Positions 1-8,743 of a stretch of 64,000 bases of DNA are shown one piece after another. The DNA lies in the NCBI RefSeq assembly GCF_035998675.1, contig NZ_DASYHI010000015.1:310001-374000 (forward strand), in the 5' to 3' direction. This DNA comes from Telluribacter sp035998675. GTDB taxonomy: Bacteria; Bacteroidota; Bacteroidia; Cytophagales; Spirosomataceae. Within the stretch, counting starts at the first letter, position 1; each line of letters starts with the position of its first letter. Made by a program: the position numbers and the translations under genes. The notes under the pieces were generated by a model that made no database searches, had not been told where the DNA came from, and worked only from the letters and a program-made list of their open reading frames with translations.

Positions 1-41
1 TAAAAAAGTTATTAGTAATAAATCCCAATTGAAAGAAAATT

Positions 42-368
42 ATGGTAACGGTAACGGACAAAGCCAAAGAGAGAATTGAAACACTGCGCCGCGAAGAAGG
101 CCGCACCGACGAAAACCACATCCGTGTGGGTGTAGAGGGCGGGGGCTGCTCGGGACTGATGTATAATCTGGAATTTGATACCAATACCCAACCTACGGAT
201 ATGATCTTTGAAGATAAGGGGATTCGTATCGTAGTTGATAAAAAAAGCATTCTTTACCTGGCCGGTACAGTGCTGGATTTCAGCGACGGCCTGAACGGTA
301 AAGGGTTTCAGTTTGTAAATCCCAACGCTTCCCGTACCTGCGGTTGCGGGGAAAGCTTCTCTGTATAA
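42..368 (+). CDS. A-type iron-sulfur cluster carrier (HesB/IscA/ErpA family)
   Basis: A 108-residue HesB/IscA-family protein of normal length. The three family cysteines are present: one in GGGCSG near residue 36 and two in the C-terminal TCGCG near residues 100-102. The family binds or hands over Fe-S clusters in the cytoplasm, delivering them to apo-enzymes such as LipA, which is also encoded in this window. The ATG at 42 follows an A-rich leader typical of Bacteroidota translation starts. A strong terminator follows the stop codon, so it ends its transcript. Whether it is the IscA, SufA or ErpA type cannot be decided from the sequence alone, so no symbol is given. Confidence 0.9.
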   Translation: MVTVTDKAKERIETLRREEGRTDENHIRVGVEGGGCSGLMYNLEFDTNTQPTDMIFEDKGIRIVVDKKSILYLAGTVLDFSDGLNGKGFQFVNPNASRTCGCGESFSV

Positions 369-396
369 AGTTTTATTTTTTGATTAAGTGTAGTTT

Positions 397-430
397 AAAG
401 CGTCGCGAGCTTCCACGCGGCGCTTTTTTT
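397..430 (+). terminator. Rho-independent terminator of the A-type carrier gene
   Basis: An 11-bp stem (397-407 with 416-426, one G-T pair), an 8-nt loop and a following run of seven T residues. It lies 29 bp after the stop codon. Confidence 0.8.
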
Positions 431-532
431 GTTCCTTATCTTTCAAAACACCCGGGTACAAGTTCAATGCTTTAGGCATAAGTTTTTAACTTGCCGCTCC
501 AATACCTGTTTTAATCCAAACTCACACGACCA

Positions 533-1429
533 ATGAAACCTACTCTTTTGATATTAGCAGCCGGCATGGGCAGTCGCTACGGCGGCATCAAACAGCTCGA
601 TCAGTTTGGCCCCAATGGTGAAACTATCATAGATTATTCTCTTTTTGACGCTATCCGCGGCGGCTTTGGCAAAGTAGTCTTTATTGTCCGCGACGAAATT
701 CGGGATGAAATGGAAGCTGTGTTTGCCCCCAGGCTGCGGGGAAAAATAGCGTACGACTTTGCCATTCAGGGCATCCAGTCTTATGTACCCGCAGAGTTGG
801 GTCCCGTAGAGCGCACCAAGCCCTGGGGTACCGGCCACGCCATGCTGTGCGCCTGGGAACAAACTTCTACTCCCTTCGCGGTCATCAATGCCGATGACTT
901 TTACGGTCGGGAGGCGTTTGCTACCATGGCGGAGTTCCTGCAGAACGACACCGATGATAACCAGCACGCCATGATTGGCTACGAGCTGAAGCGTACCTTG
1001 TCTGAGAATGGTACTGTGTCGCGCGGCGTATGTGTAGTGAACAGTAATGGTAACCTGTCGTCGGTAGTGGAGCGGACCAAAATATACCAGGACCTGGGCC
1101 GGATCTACTTTGAGGAAGATGACATACTTACCGAGCTACCCGCTGACACTCCCGTTTCCATGAATTTCTGGGGTTTCAAGCCTTCGGTATTCCCCCTTAC
1201 CAAACAGCTTTTTGAAGCCTACGCCACGGCTAATTTAACTACGCCCAAGGCAGAGTTCTATATTCCTTATATTGTTACCAATATGATCTTCAATGATTTG
1301 GGCCAATGCCGGGTCTTCACCAGCCAGTCGGACTGGTTTGGCGTTACCTACCCCGAAGACAAACCCACCGTGCAGGCGGCCCTGAGCGAGTTGCACAGTT
1401 CGGGTAAGTACCCTCCTACCTTGTGGTAG
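533..1429 (+). CDS. NDP-sugar pyrophosphorylase-like nucleotidyltransferase
   Basis: A 298-residue protein with the nucleotidyltransferase fold. The N-terminal signature LAAGMGSRYGG (residues 8-18) is the nucleotide-binding loop, followed by KQLD. NADDFYG near residue 122 supplies the metal-binding aspartates. Such enzymes join a sugar phosphate to a nucleotide to make NDP-sugars for envelope glycans. The body after residue 150 differs from the RmlA and GalU subfamilies, so the substrate is unknown. It appears monocistronic, with terminators on both sides (397-430 and 1460-1488). Confidence 0.75.
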   Translation: MKPTLLILAAGMGSRYGGIKQLDQFGPNGETIIDYSLFDAIRGGFGKVVFIVRDEIRDEMEAVFAPRLRGKIAYDFAIQGIQSYVPAELGPVERTKPWGTGHAMLCAWEQTSTPFAVINADDFYGREAFATMAEFLQNDTDDNQHAMIGYELKRTLSENGTVSRGVCVVNSNGNLSSVVERTKIYQDLGRIYFEEDDILTELPADTPVSMNFWGFKPSVFPLTKQLFEAYATANLTTPKAEFYIPYIVTNMIFNDLGQCRVFTSQSDWFGVTYPEDKPTVQAALSELHSSGKYPPTLW

Positions 1430-1459
1430 ACCGGAAGTACCTGCCAAGTACCTTTTTCT

Positions 1460-1488
1460 AAAATAGCCCGGTGGGGCCGGGCTATTTT
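1460..1488 (+). terminator. Hairpin terminator after the nucleotidyltransferase gene
   Basis: A perfect 12-bp stem (1460-1471 with 1477-1488) with a 5-nt loop, 30 bp after the stop codon and 26 bp before alkA. The T-tract is interrupted, so termination may be partial. Confidence 0.65.
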
Positions 1489-1514
1489 AGGTTTAACTTT
1501 TAAGTAGTATACCC

Positions 1515-2441
1515 ATGGTACCCGATAGCCGCCCCCGCACCTACTACACCCCTACCCCACTCCTTTTCAGCTTTCGGGAATGCCTGTGGTTTCTGGACCG
1601 GAACTACGACGACATCATGCACCGGATTCTGCCGGATGCGGTCATAAAACCCATCCGGATCGCCGGAAGACCCCTGCTGGTAAAAATTTCGGAAGGGCAT
1701 CAGCAATTAGTTATTGAGGTACTGCGAGGTGAGGTTACCGAACCGGTAGCCCTGATTCACTACGTGCGTGAACTATTTGATCTGGACCTGGACCTAGCCC
1801 CATTTTATACCATTTTGAAAACAGACCCGGAGCTGGCTTTTATGGCAGAAGCGTATTTTGGGCTGCGGCTGATGGGTATTCCTGACCTGTTTGAAGCCCT
1901 GTGCTGGAGCATCATTGGTCAGCAAATCAATCTTTCATTTGCCTATTCTCTCAAGCGGCGGCTGGTCAAGACGCTGGGCCAGCCCCTCGACTGGGACGAT
2001 ACACGTTACTACCTGTTTCCTACCCCGGAGCAGGTGGCGGCCGTGGAGCCGGAAGTACTTCGGGCGCTTCAGTTCTCCGGCCGGAAAGCGGAGTACCTCA
2101 TTACCGTAGCCCGTACCTTCGCTGCCGGCGAGATATCCAAAGAAAAACTCCTGGCTTTACCTTCGGCCGAAGCGATGATTCAGGAGCTGACCGCGCTGAA
2201 AGGCATTGGCGAGTGGACGGCCAACTACGCTTTAATGAAATCGCTAAAAGTACCTACCTGTATTCCCCACGGCGATGTTGGTCTATACAACGCGCTTCAT
2301 GCCGTAAAAGGGTTGCCCAAACGCCCCGCCCGGGCGGAACTGGAGGCTATTTTCGGTAAATTTTGCGGTTGGCAGGCCTATCTTACTTTTTACTTATGGC
2401 GCACACTAAGTACCCCTTTGCTCCCTAAGCTACACCCCTGA
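1515..2441 (+). CDS. alkA: DNA-3-methyladenine glycosylase II (AlkA-type)
   Basis: A 308-residue helix-hairpin-helix base-excision glycosylase. The HhH element LKGIGEWTANY (about residues 231-241) is followed by HGDVGL, whose aspartate (D254) is the expected catalytic residue of the HhH-GPD superfamily. These enzymes remove alkylated purines from DNA. The N-terminal 110 residues resemble the AlkA-N domain. It lacks the four-cysteine cluster of the MutY/Nth enzymes, which supports AlkA. It is a single gene without the ada partner often seen in other bacteria. Confidence 0.85.
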   Translation: MVPDSRPRTYYTPTPLLFSFRECLWFLDRNYDDIMHRILPDAVIKPIRIAGRPLLVKISEGHQQLVIEVLRGEVTEPVALIHYVRELFDLDLDLAPFYTILKTDPELAFMAEAYFGLRLMGIPDLFEALCWSIIGQQINLSFAYSLKRRLVKTLGQPLDWDDTRYYLFPTPEQVAAVEPEVLRALQFSGRKAEYLITVARTFAAGEISKEKLLALPSAEAMIQELTALKGIGEWTANYALMKSLKVPTCIPHGDVGLYNALHAVKGLPKRPARAELEAIFGKFCGWQAYLTFYLWRTLSTPLLPKLHP

Positions 2442-2627
2442 GGCCTCTTTATCATTCCCGGAATACGCATTTTTTAGGTCAATAATGTTAGGTTGATAAG
2501 GTTAAAATTAGTTACTTACTAGCTTTAACCTGTAAGAACAGCCTATTGGTGAGTAGAGATTAATATCTTTTGAAACAATTCTCAGCTAGAACGTTTATTA
2601 CTAACAGAACCACAAAGAATTTTCAGA

Positions 2628-3611
2628 ATGGCATTCTTAGTTAGCTTATCCACCCTTTTTGGTGCACCCGAAATTAATTTTACCCAAATTGAAGGCCTTA
2701 GTAAAAGTGCTCCCGAAATAATAGTGTGGGCCGCGCCCGTCATGTTTTTCTTTGTACTGGTGGAATGGGGCATCTCTTACTACCAACACCGTGACCTGTA
2801 TGATAAAAAGGAGACCGTAGGCTCCATCTTTGTCGGGCTGGGAAACGTAGCCATCGCCTTTGCCCTTAAATTTTTCCTGTTCACCGTTGTAGTCTGGTTT
2901 TATAACCAGGTACCCTGGCGTATGCATTTTGCCTGGTGGACCTTCATTCCCTGCTACGTACTGTTTGACCTGTGCAGCTACTGGGCACACCGCATTTCGC
3001 ACGAGCAGCGGTTTTGGTGGGCTACGCACGTGGTACACCACAGCAGCGAAAACTACAACCTCACGGTATCGTTCCGGCTCAGCTGGGTACAGCACCTCAA
3101 GCTCATCTTCTTCCTGCCCATTGCGCTGATGGGCTTTCACCCCATTATTTTCTTTATAGTGAATCAAATTGCGGTCCTGTTCCAGTTCTGGGTACATACC
3201 GAGTACATCCGTAAGCTGCATCCGGCTATTGAGTACCTCCTGGCCACGCCTTCCAACCACCGGGTACACCACGGCTCGCAGGAGAAGTACATCAACAAGA
3301 ACTACGGCGCTACTTTTATAATCTGGGACCGGATATTTGGTACGTATCAGGAAGAGGAAGAACAGGTCGTCTATGGGATCACGACCAGCCTTGAGCACAA
3401 GTCAAACCCAATCTACATTAACTTCCACGAGTACATGGATATCTGGGAGGATGTTAAAAGAGCCAAGGGATTCAGGATGAAACTTTTTTACCTGTTTGGT
3501 GACCCCATTGATATTGCCAAAACCAAAGAGGCCCTATACGGTAAGAAAAAACCACTTCCGGTCAGCCCTATTAATCAGGAGGAGGTAAAGCTGACGCGAA
3601 AGGCCTCATAG
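2628..3611 (+). CDS. Sterol desaturase / fatty acid hydroxylase family membrane protein
   Basis: A 327-residue integral membrane protein with the histidine boxes of the fatty acid hydroxylase superfamily: HRISH (121-125), HVVHH (134-138) and HRVHH (211-215). These ligate a di-iron centre that hydroxylates or desaturates lipid chains. Hydrophobic segments lie at about 30-50, 63-92, 100-120 and 155-190. The substrate is not predictable. Candidates include fatty acids, hopanoid-like lipids, or carotenoids, since the organism encodes CrtY at 53.6 kb. The gene is monocistronic and shares a bidirectional palindromic terminator with the convergent hydrolase gene. Confidence 0.85.
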   Translation: MAFLVSLSTLFGAPEINFTQIEGLSKSAPEIIVWAAPVMFFFVLVEWGISYYQHRDLYDKKETVGSIFVGLGNVAIAFALKFFLFTVVVWFYNQVPWRMHFAWWTFIPCYVLFDLCSYWAHRISHEQRFWWATHVVHHSSENYNLTVSFRLSWVQHLKLIFFLPIALMGFHPIIFFIVNQIAVLFQFWVHTEYIRKLHPAIEYLLATPSNHRVHHGSQEKYINKNYGATFIIWDRIFGTYQEEEEQVVYGITTSLEHKSNPIYINFHEYMDIWEDVKRAKGFRMKLFYLFGDPIDIAKTKEALYGKKKPLPVSPINQEEVKLTRKAS

Positions 3612-3644
3612 AAAAAGGGGAGCCGGTACCGGCTCCCCTTTTTC
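3611..3644. terminator. Perfect 34-bp palindromic bidirectional terminator
   Basis: Positions 3611-3627 are the exact reverse complement of 3628-3644, with GTAC at the centre as a tight loop. Flanking A and T runs give a U-tract on both strands. It separates the convergent hydroxylase and SGNH hydrolase genes and begins in the hydroxylase stop codon. Confidence 0.9.
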
Positions 3645-3663
3645 TATAAATACCCGGCTGTCA

Positions 3664-4341
3664 TTACTTCTTCAGCAGGCCGTCCAGCATTTTTTCGGCC
3701 AGGAATTTATTTCCCGCCTCGGTCAGGTGTACCCGGTCGGTGGTCAATACGCCACGGTCTTTGTTGTCGGCGTTGTTGGCTGCCAGATGCTCCTGAAAAT
3801 CTTTGCGCAGGTCCACCAGCGTGAGGTTGTGCTTTCGGGACAGGTCCCGGATCATACTGGCGTAGTAGTTCAGGTCGCCGTCCTGCTCGTTGGAATAGTC
3901 GGTTTTTTCGCCAATCACCGAAGGCGTACACAGAATTACCTTGATATTATTAGCCTGTAGCTTTTTAATAATGGCTTCGTAAAACTTTACGTACTTATCC
4001 GGGTCGGTGCCGGTGCCGTGGGTACGCTTGTGCCAGACGTCGTTGATGCCTACGTACACAAATACCACATCCGGATTTTTGGCCAGCACGTCTTCCTCCA
4101 TCCGGAGGTACAGGTCATATATTTTATTACCACCAATACCCGCGCCAATCAGCTCGTACTGGTCGCCCATACCCCGTGACTGTAATATTTCTTTCATTTG
4201 GCTAATGTAGCCCTTAGTACCTACGCCCGCCTGGGTAATGGAGTCGCCAAAGAATATAACGCGGGTGGGTTTGGCCTGCTGCATCGCCAGCAGGGGTAGG
4301 GTCATAAACGAAATGCGTAGTAGTTTTAATAATGTCTGCAT
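3664..4341 (-). CDS. Exported SGNH/GDSL-family esterase or hydrolase
   Basis: A 225-residue SGNH hydrolase. All four blocks are visible: GDSIT with nucleophile S34, the IGGN glycine/asparagine block at 69-72, GIND with N100, and DRVH with D202 and H205. An N-terminal hydrophobic stretch (about 5-19) suggests export to the periplasm or outer surface. Members cleave acyl or acetyl esters of lipids and glycans. The length and motif spacing fit the lysophospholipase L1-like subgroup, but the substrate is unknown. Confidence 0.85.
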   Translation of the reverse strand: MQTLLKLLRISFMTLPLLAMQQAKPTRVIFFGDSITQAGVGTKGYISQMKEILQSRGMGDQYELIGAGIGGNKIYDLYLRMEEDVLAKNPDVVFVYVGINDVWHKRTHGTGTDPDKYVKFYEAIIKKLQANNIKVILCTPSVIGEKTDYSNEQDGDLNYYASMIRDLSRKHNLTLVDLRKDFQEHLAANNADNKDRGVLTTDRVHLTEAGNKFLAEKMLDGLLKK

Positions 4342-4393
4342 ACGGGTTGAATTGAATTTTTATAAAATAAGGAAGTGTATCCCCAAAATTACC

Positions 4394-5167
4394 TTACCCT
4401 TCCTCAAACCAACGCCTGAACTGAGCCGCTTTTTCCTTACTGACGGTAATGGATTCGTCGGGAGCGGCCTTCGTGATGAGTTCCAGCTTGCCGGTGTAGT
4501 GGGTACGGTAGCCTTCCAGGGCTTCTTTTCGTACGGTATGCTGGCGGCTGGCCCGGAAGAAGTGCAGGGGGTCCAGTAGCTCGTCGAGTTCGTCGAGAGA
4601 AACGTAGTCGGTAATGAGCCGTTGCCCCTCCGACGTCACCAGCCAGATAATTTCATCCCGCACAAAAAACGCCACCCGCTCGGCCGGTACCGCTACTACG
4701 GTACGCTGGTGGTGGGCCAGGAAGCGGTGCTTGTAAGCTTTGGCCGGGCGGGTATCGAGCTGCTCGAGCAGCTGGCTCAGCTGGCTCGGAAAATGGTCGG
4801 TGTGGCCGGTACCGCGCCAGCGGTGGTACTTAGCAAAGGCCCGCTTGAGGTCTTCTTCGTGGACGGGCTTGAGCAGGTAGTCGATACTATTGAGCCGGAA
4901 GGCCCGGATGGCGTAGTCGTCGTAGGCGGTGGTGAAGATAATGGGGCAGTCGGTATTGACCTGTCGAAATATTTCAAAACTTACGCCATCGGACAGCTGG
5001 ATGTCCGACAGAATCAGGTCGGGCGAACCGTGGCTGCTGAACCAGTTAATAGCCTCCTCCACGCTTTCAAGCGGGCCTTCCAGCCGGGCCTGGGGCTCAA
5101 TGTCCCGGACGGCTTTGACCAGGGTACGGGCCACGAGTGGTTCATCTTCAATAATCAGGATTTGCAT
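4394..5167 (-). CDS. LytTR-family two-component response regulator (orphan)
   Basis: A 257-residue LytR/AlgR-type regulator. The receiver domain (1-120) has the acidic pair E7/D8/E9, phosphoacceptor D55 in LSDIQ, T80 and K100 in YLLKP. The C-terminal part (about 150-257) matches the LytTR DNA-binding domain, including FFRASRQHTVRK. Such regulators bind pairs of 9-bp half-sites about 22 bp apart, and paired sites of that kind occur at 16.5 and 19.1 kb. In Bacteroidota the partner kinase is usually adjacent, but none lies next to this gene, so its input is unknown. The link to those operators is inference. Confidence 0.9.
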   Translation of the reverse strand: MQILIIEDEPLVARTLVKAVRDIEPQARLEGPLESVEEAINWFSSHGSPDLILSDIQLSDGVSFEIFRQVNTDCPIIFTTAYDDYAIRAFRLNSIDYLLKPVHEEDLKRAFAKYHRWRGTGHTDHFPSQLSQLLEQLDTRPAKAYKHRFLAHHQRTVVAVPAERVAFFVRDEIIWLVTSEGQRLITDYVSLDELDELLDPLHFFRASRQHTVRKEALEGYRTHYTGKLELITKAAPDESITVSKEKAAQFRRWFEEG

Positions 5168-5371
5168 AGAGGAGGTAGGTACTTACTAACGTAGGGCCAA
5201 ACAGTTAGCTGGTCCGAGGAAGTTGTCCGAGAATTATTCGTAATAAATAGTAAATTGAATAGTACCGAATCCAAAGTTGGGTGATGGCTATTGAAACCAA
5301 CCTCCCCGGATTTCACTACTGGCTACAGCCACATGGGCAGTCGAAACACCAGCACTATGAGCCAGAAGTAG

Positions 5372-6136
5372 CTAATCTACAGCATAGCCGTAATTCCGGA
5401 ATATAGCCTTTGCTTTTTCGGAATACAGAAACTCAAAGAAATCCCGGCTGGGTTGTCGCTTAAAAGAGTCTTCGTTGTGCCGGAGCAGCACCGCCGCCTG
5501 CACCAGAGGGCGGTAGGCCGCGCTATCTATTTTTATCCAGCGCCCCTTTCCTTTCATAGCAGGTGAAAGTACTATCGACAGGGCCGTAAAACCGGCCCCG
5601 GCGGCCCCGGAAGTAAGCTGCTGCGTCACCTGGGCAGTATTTTCAGCGTACAGCAACCTGTCTTTTACTTGTTCGTAGATACCTGCCTGCTGCATGGCCT
5701 GCACAGCCGCCTGACCGAAAGGAGCAGTAGCCGGATTGGCCAGGGCAATTTTAGAAACAGAGCTACCCAACAGGGTACTTAACGAGAGGTCGGTGGTGGT
5801 AGTTGAATCCAGCGTCCAGAGTACCAGGGTACCGCGGGCGTAGACCTGGGGCGGAGCGTCGCTGCCCCCGTTCCGGTGAATTTCGTAAGGGTACAAGGTA
5901 TCGGCCGATACGAATATATCAATAGGAGCACCTTCGCGAATGCGGGTACTGAGTTGTCCCGACGAGCCAAACTGAATCTCTATTTCGGAATCGGACTGGC
6001 TTTCAAACGCGGCTTTCAGTTCCGGCATCACGTGCTGAAGGTTAGCCGCCGTAGCGACCACTACTTTTTCATTTGGTCCGCTACAACCTGCCAGGCCGGT
6101 CAGTACCAGTATTATGAATAGTAAAACTTTATGCAT
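5372..6136 (-). CDS. modA: Molybdate ABC transporter substrate-binding lipoprotein ModA
   Basis: A 254-residue periplasmic binding protein. The N-terminus is a lipoprotein signal ending in LAGC (lipid-anchored Cys18). ModA motifs are present: ATAAN near 33, FGSSGQL near 57, APIDIFVSAD near 70 and NPATAPFG near 134. ModA captures molybdate for molybdenum-cofactor enzymes. The permease ModB and ATPase ModC are not adjacent, so the gene is separated from its transport partners here. A short inverted repeat (6144-6164) lies just upstream of the start. Its role is unknown, and it does not resemble a ModE site. Confidence 0.85.
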   Translation of the reverse strand: MHKVLLFIILVLTGLAGCSGPNEKVVVATAANLQHVMPELKAAFESQSDSEIEIQFGSSGQLSTRIREGAPIDIFVSADTLYPYEIHRNGGSDAPPQVYARGTLVLWTLDSTTTTDLSLSTLLGSSVSKIALANPATAPFGQAAVQAMQQAGIYEQVKDRLLYAENTAQVTQQLTSGAAGAGFTALSIVLSPAMKGKGRWIKIDSAAYRPLVQAAVLLRHNEDSFKRQPSRDFFEFLYSEKAKAIFRNYGYAVD

Positions 6137-6328
6137 GAACCCTGGTGAAGACCTCGCCTACGGAGAGGTTTTAGTGCAGGGTAAAGGTAGTAAAGAGTTG
6201 AGAAATGTGCGAACGGCGGGCCTGAATTGTACAGAAGAAAGAAAATTCCGGCTGGTGGCCGTGGTAGTACCAGAAGCCGGATGAAGTACTACCTCTGTAT
6301 CTTCATAGCGGTATATCCCTAAGGTACC

Positions 6329-6508
6329 TTAGGGGTTCTGCTTCATAATCCGGAAGGCGGCAACAAACCAAAGTACCATCCCAACGGCCATCAGGGTTTT
6401 GTTCTGGTCCTGGCTGATAAGGCCCGAAAATACCAGCATGGAAGGTACTATTGTCAGGCCCAGCCCGAGCGCACCGAGGATATAGGCAAGTGTTTTTGGG
6501 ATTGTCAT
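6329..6508 (-). CDS. Small two-helix membrane protein (59 residues)
   Basis: An open frame of 59 codons starting at ATG 6508 and ending at TAA 6329. The product starts MTIPKTLAYILGALGLG and ends AAFRIMKQNP. It has two hydrophobic segments, about residues 7-31 and 40-52, separated by the polar loop SQDQNK. Codon use looks like the neighbouring genes. It lies 173 bp downstream of the NCS1 permease gene on the same strand, so it may share that transcript. No family was recognised. It is short enough to be missed by ordinary gene callers. Confidence 0.6.
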   Translation of the reverse strand: MTIPKTLAYILGALGLGLTIVPSMLVFSGLISQDQNKTLMAVGMVLWFVAAFRIMKQNP

Positions 6509-6681
6509 AGGTAGTTAGTTAGATTGTTAGGTAGTAGGCGGTCCGCCGCGCGGTTATTAGGCTGCAAGCTACAGACTTTGATCGTGTATATGGGCGAACT
6601 GCCATTCATTTCATTCCTGATGGCATGGTAGCTGTTGACACGGCTCCTAGCTAGAGCTAACAGCTAACGGCTAATAACTCA

Positions 6682-8085
6682 TCAAGCTGCTTGTGGTACT
6701 TTCTCCGCCTGAAGAACCTTACTCATAGCCAGATACAGCCCGACGGCCACAAACCAGCCCGGCAGGCCCAGGAAGAATATCTCCAACCCAAAGAACCAGT
6801 TCAGCGCCAGGCAAAACGCCAGCGTCAGTACCCATGTGAGGCCGGCGGCCCAGTTGACGCGCAGGCCCCGTTCGCGGGCATACTCTTCGCTCAGGCCCAG
6901 CCGCGGCAACAGGTACACATCCGTAAATATGATAGCGCCCATGGGCATCAGCAGCAGCCCGTACAGCGCTACGAAGTCCAACAGGCGCATCACCAACGCC
7001 GGAAACATGGCCGCCGAGGTAGTAATAAGCCCCACCAGCAGGGTTATTTTCCAGGTTTTCCACTTGGGGTACCACGACTGCAGCGCCAGTCCCGCCCGGT
7101 AAATGGTAGGGTTGGCGGTAGTCCAGCCTGCTATGACCACACAAATAACACCGGCCAGTCCGGCGGCGTAGAAGGCCACGGGTCCGGGCGAGAACTCTAG
7201 CTTGTTGGCTGCCTGCTGCAGGAAAATGGCGTACAGGATACCCGACGCCCCCCAGGCAATGTAGTGCCCCAGGAACATACCCGCTCCCGAGGTAAAACCG
7301 GCCTTCCAGCTGCGGGCGTAGCGCAGTACCGACATGTCGGCCATACCGATGTGCATGGCCATGTTACAAAACCACGCAAAGAACATGACGTGCCAGAAGG
7401 TAAACTTCGACTGCCCCTCCAGCGGTACACCGGTCCAGATTTTATTATTGGCAGTGGCCCAGAAATCACCCAGGGAGGTAACACCTGCCTCGGGCAAAAC
7501 CGCCACCGCTGCCGCTACAAACACCAGGAACAGCCAGGGCGCCGCCAGATTAGCTACATAAGATACCAGGTCGTATCCAAGCATGGCAATGACCGTAGTC
7601 ACCAGCCCCACCACCAGTACGATACCTATCCAGAGGGCGCTGTTGGGCAGGACGTCCTGTAGGGTAGGCAGCGGCAGGTTGAAGGGAATACCCACCGCCG
7701 TGGCCGATACGGCTATCATAGAGCCCGCCAGGAAGCAGAACATCAGCGCGTTCACCAGGTTGTATACCTTGGTCAGGTTCGGACCGCAAATTTTTTCCAG
7801 CTTGTAGTAGAGCGTAATCCGCTCTTTGACCGCTATGGGTGCACACAAAAAAGCCCAACTCAGTACCGCCAGGATATTCCCCACCAGCAGGCCGAACACC
7901 AGGTCACTTGCCGTGACGCCGTGCGCCACAAACAGCGGCCCGATCACAAACTCGGTACCGGCGGTATGCTCACCGGCGTACAGGCCCAGAAAACTACGCC
8001 CGCTCCGCAACTTTCGCTCCGGTACGCGCTCTCGCTCATGTTCTTCTACGGCATTTAGTTTATCGGTAAACTGGGAAAGGTTCAT
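6682..8085 (-). CDS. NCS1-family purine/cytosine permease-like transporter
   Basis: A 467-residue polytopic membrane protein with about 12 hydrophobic segments and the organisation of the CodB/NCS1 family: GRSFLGLYAGEHTAG near the start, then FVIGPLFVAHG and a long alternation of helices. NCS1 carriers are sodium or proton symporters for nucleobases, hydantoins, allantoin or vitamins. The actual substrate cannot be read from the sequence, and no catabolic enzyme gene is adjacent. A 59-residue membrane protein follows on the same strand. Confidence 0.75.
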   Translation of the reverse strand: MNLSQFTDKLNAVEEHERERVPERKLRSGRSFLGLYAGEHTAGTEFVIGPLFVAHGVTASDLVFGLLVGNILAVLSWAFLCAPIAVKERITLYYKLEKICGPNLTKVYNLVNALMFCFLAGSMIAVSATAVGIPFNLPLPTLQDVLPNSALWIGIVLVVGLVTTVIAMLGYDLVSYVANLAAPWLFLVFVAAAVAVLPEAGVTSLGDFWATANNKIWTGVPLEGQSKFTFWHVMFFAWFCNMAMHIGMADMSVLRYARSWKAGFTSGAGMFLGHYIAWGASGILYAIFLQQAANKLEFSPGPVAFYAAGLAGVICVVIAGWTTANPTIYRAGLALQSWYPKWKTWKITLLVGLITTSAAMFPALVMRLLDFVALYGLLLMPMGAIIFTDVYLLPRLGLSEEYARERGLRVNWAAGLTWVLTLAFCLALNWFFGLEIFFLGLPGWFVAVGLYLAMSKVLQAEKVPQAA

Positions 8086-8301
8086 GTACAGATGGCAGAT
8101 TAGGGGTTAAGTAGTAGGTTTTCGGGCTCTATGTATAGAAAGGCCTCCGGTCACTATATTTCCTTTCAAAGTACCATCTCTTTTTAAAAATAACTTTCCT
8201 GTGGTGTCATGGAAAGTACCAAAACCGTCACCTCTGTTTTTGTCGCTTCCTTTGTTGATATTTGTTTGGGAAATTTTTATCCATTCCTTACTCCATTGGC
8301 T

Positions 8302-8631
8302 ATGCGCACCATACTACTGCTTTTGCTCTCGAACCTGTTCATGACCACGGCCTGGTACTGGCACCTTAAGTTTCGGGAAACCGACCTCTGGAAGGTTATT
8401 CTGATCAGCTGGCTGATTGCTTTTCTGGAGTACTGCATAGCCGTACCGGCCAACCGCATCGGGTCGTACAGTTTCAATGCCTTTGAGCTGAAAACAATAC
8501 AGGAAGTCGTGAGCCTGACGGTATTTGTAGGCTTCGCGGTGGTGTATCTGAAGGAGCCGGTGAAGTGGAACTATCTGGTGGGTTTTGTCCTCATGGTACT
8601 GGCGGTGTACTTCATTTTTAAAAAATGGTAA
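8302..8631 (+). CDS. DMT-superfamily small membrane protein (DUF486)
   Basis: A 109-residue protein starting MRTILLLLLSNLFMTTAWYW, with four hydrophobic segments (about 2-20, 32-50, 64-84, 89-107). This matches the DUF486 family in length and in its N-terminal WYWHLK motif. The reading frame stays open upstream to 8209, but that 31-residue extension is not part of the family, so the ATG at 8302 was chosen. The family belongs to the drug/metabolite transporter clan. Four-helix members may act as dimers. The substrate is unknown. Confidence 0.75.
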   Translation: MRTILLLLLSNLFMTTAWYWHLKFRETDLWKVILISWLIAFLEYCIAVPANRIGSYSFNAFELKTIQEVVSLTVFVGFAVVYLKEPVKWNYLVGFVLMVLAVYFIFKKW

Positions 8632-8743
8632 AGCAATCGCTCCCCGTACGGCCAGGTACAGCCTCAGCCACTCGGTAAGAAAATAAATGTGTGTAAAGTG
8701 TGCAGGAAAATCAGTAACAGCTATAAATCCGGTTATGGAAAAA

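Noticed and set aside
5284..5406. A 40-codon frame upstream of and overlapping the modA end
   Set aside because: It overlaps the modA C-terminus on the other strand and shows no conserved or membrane features.
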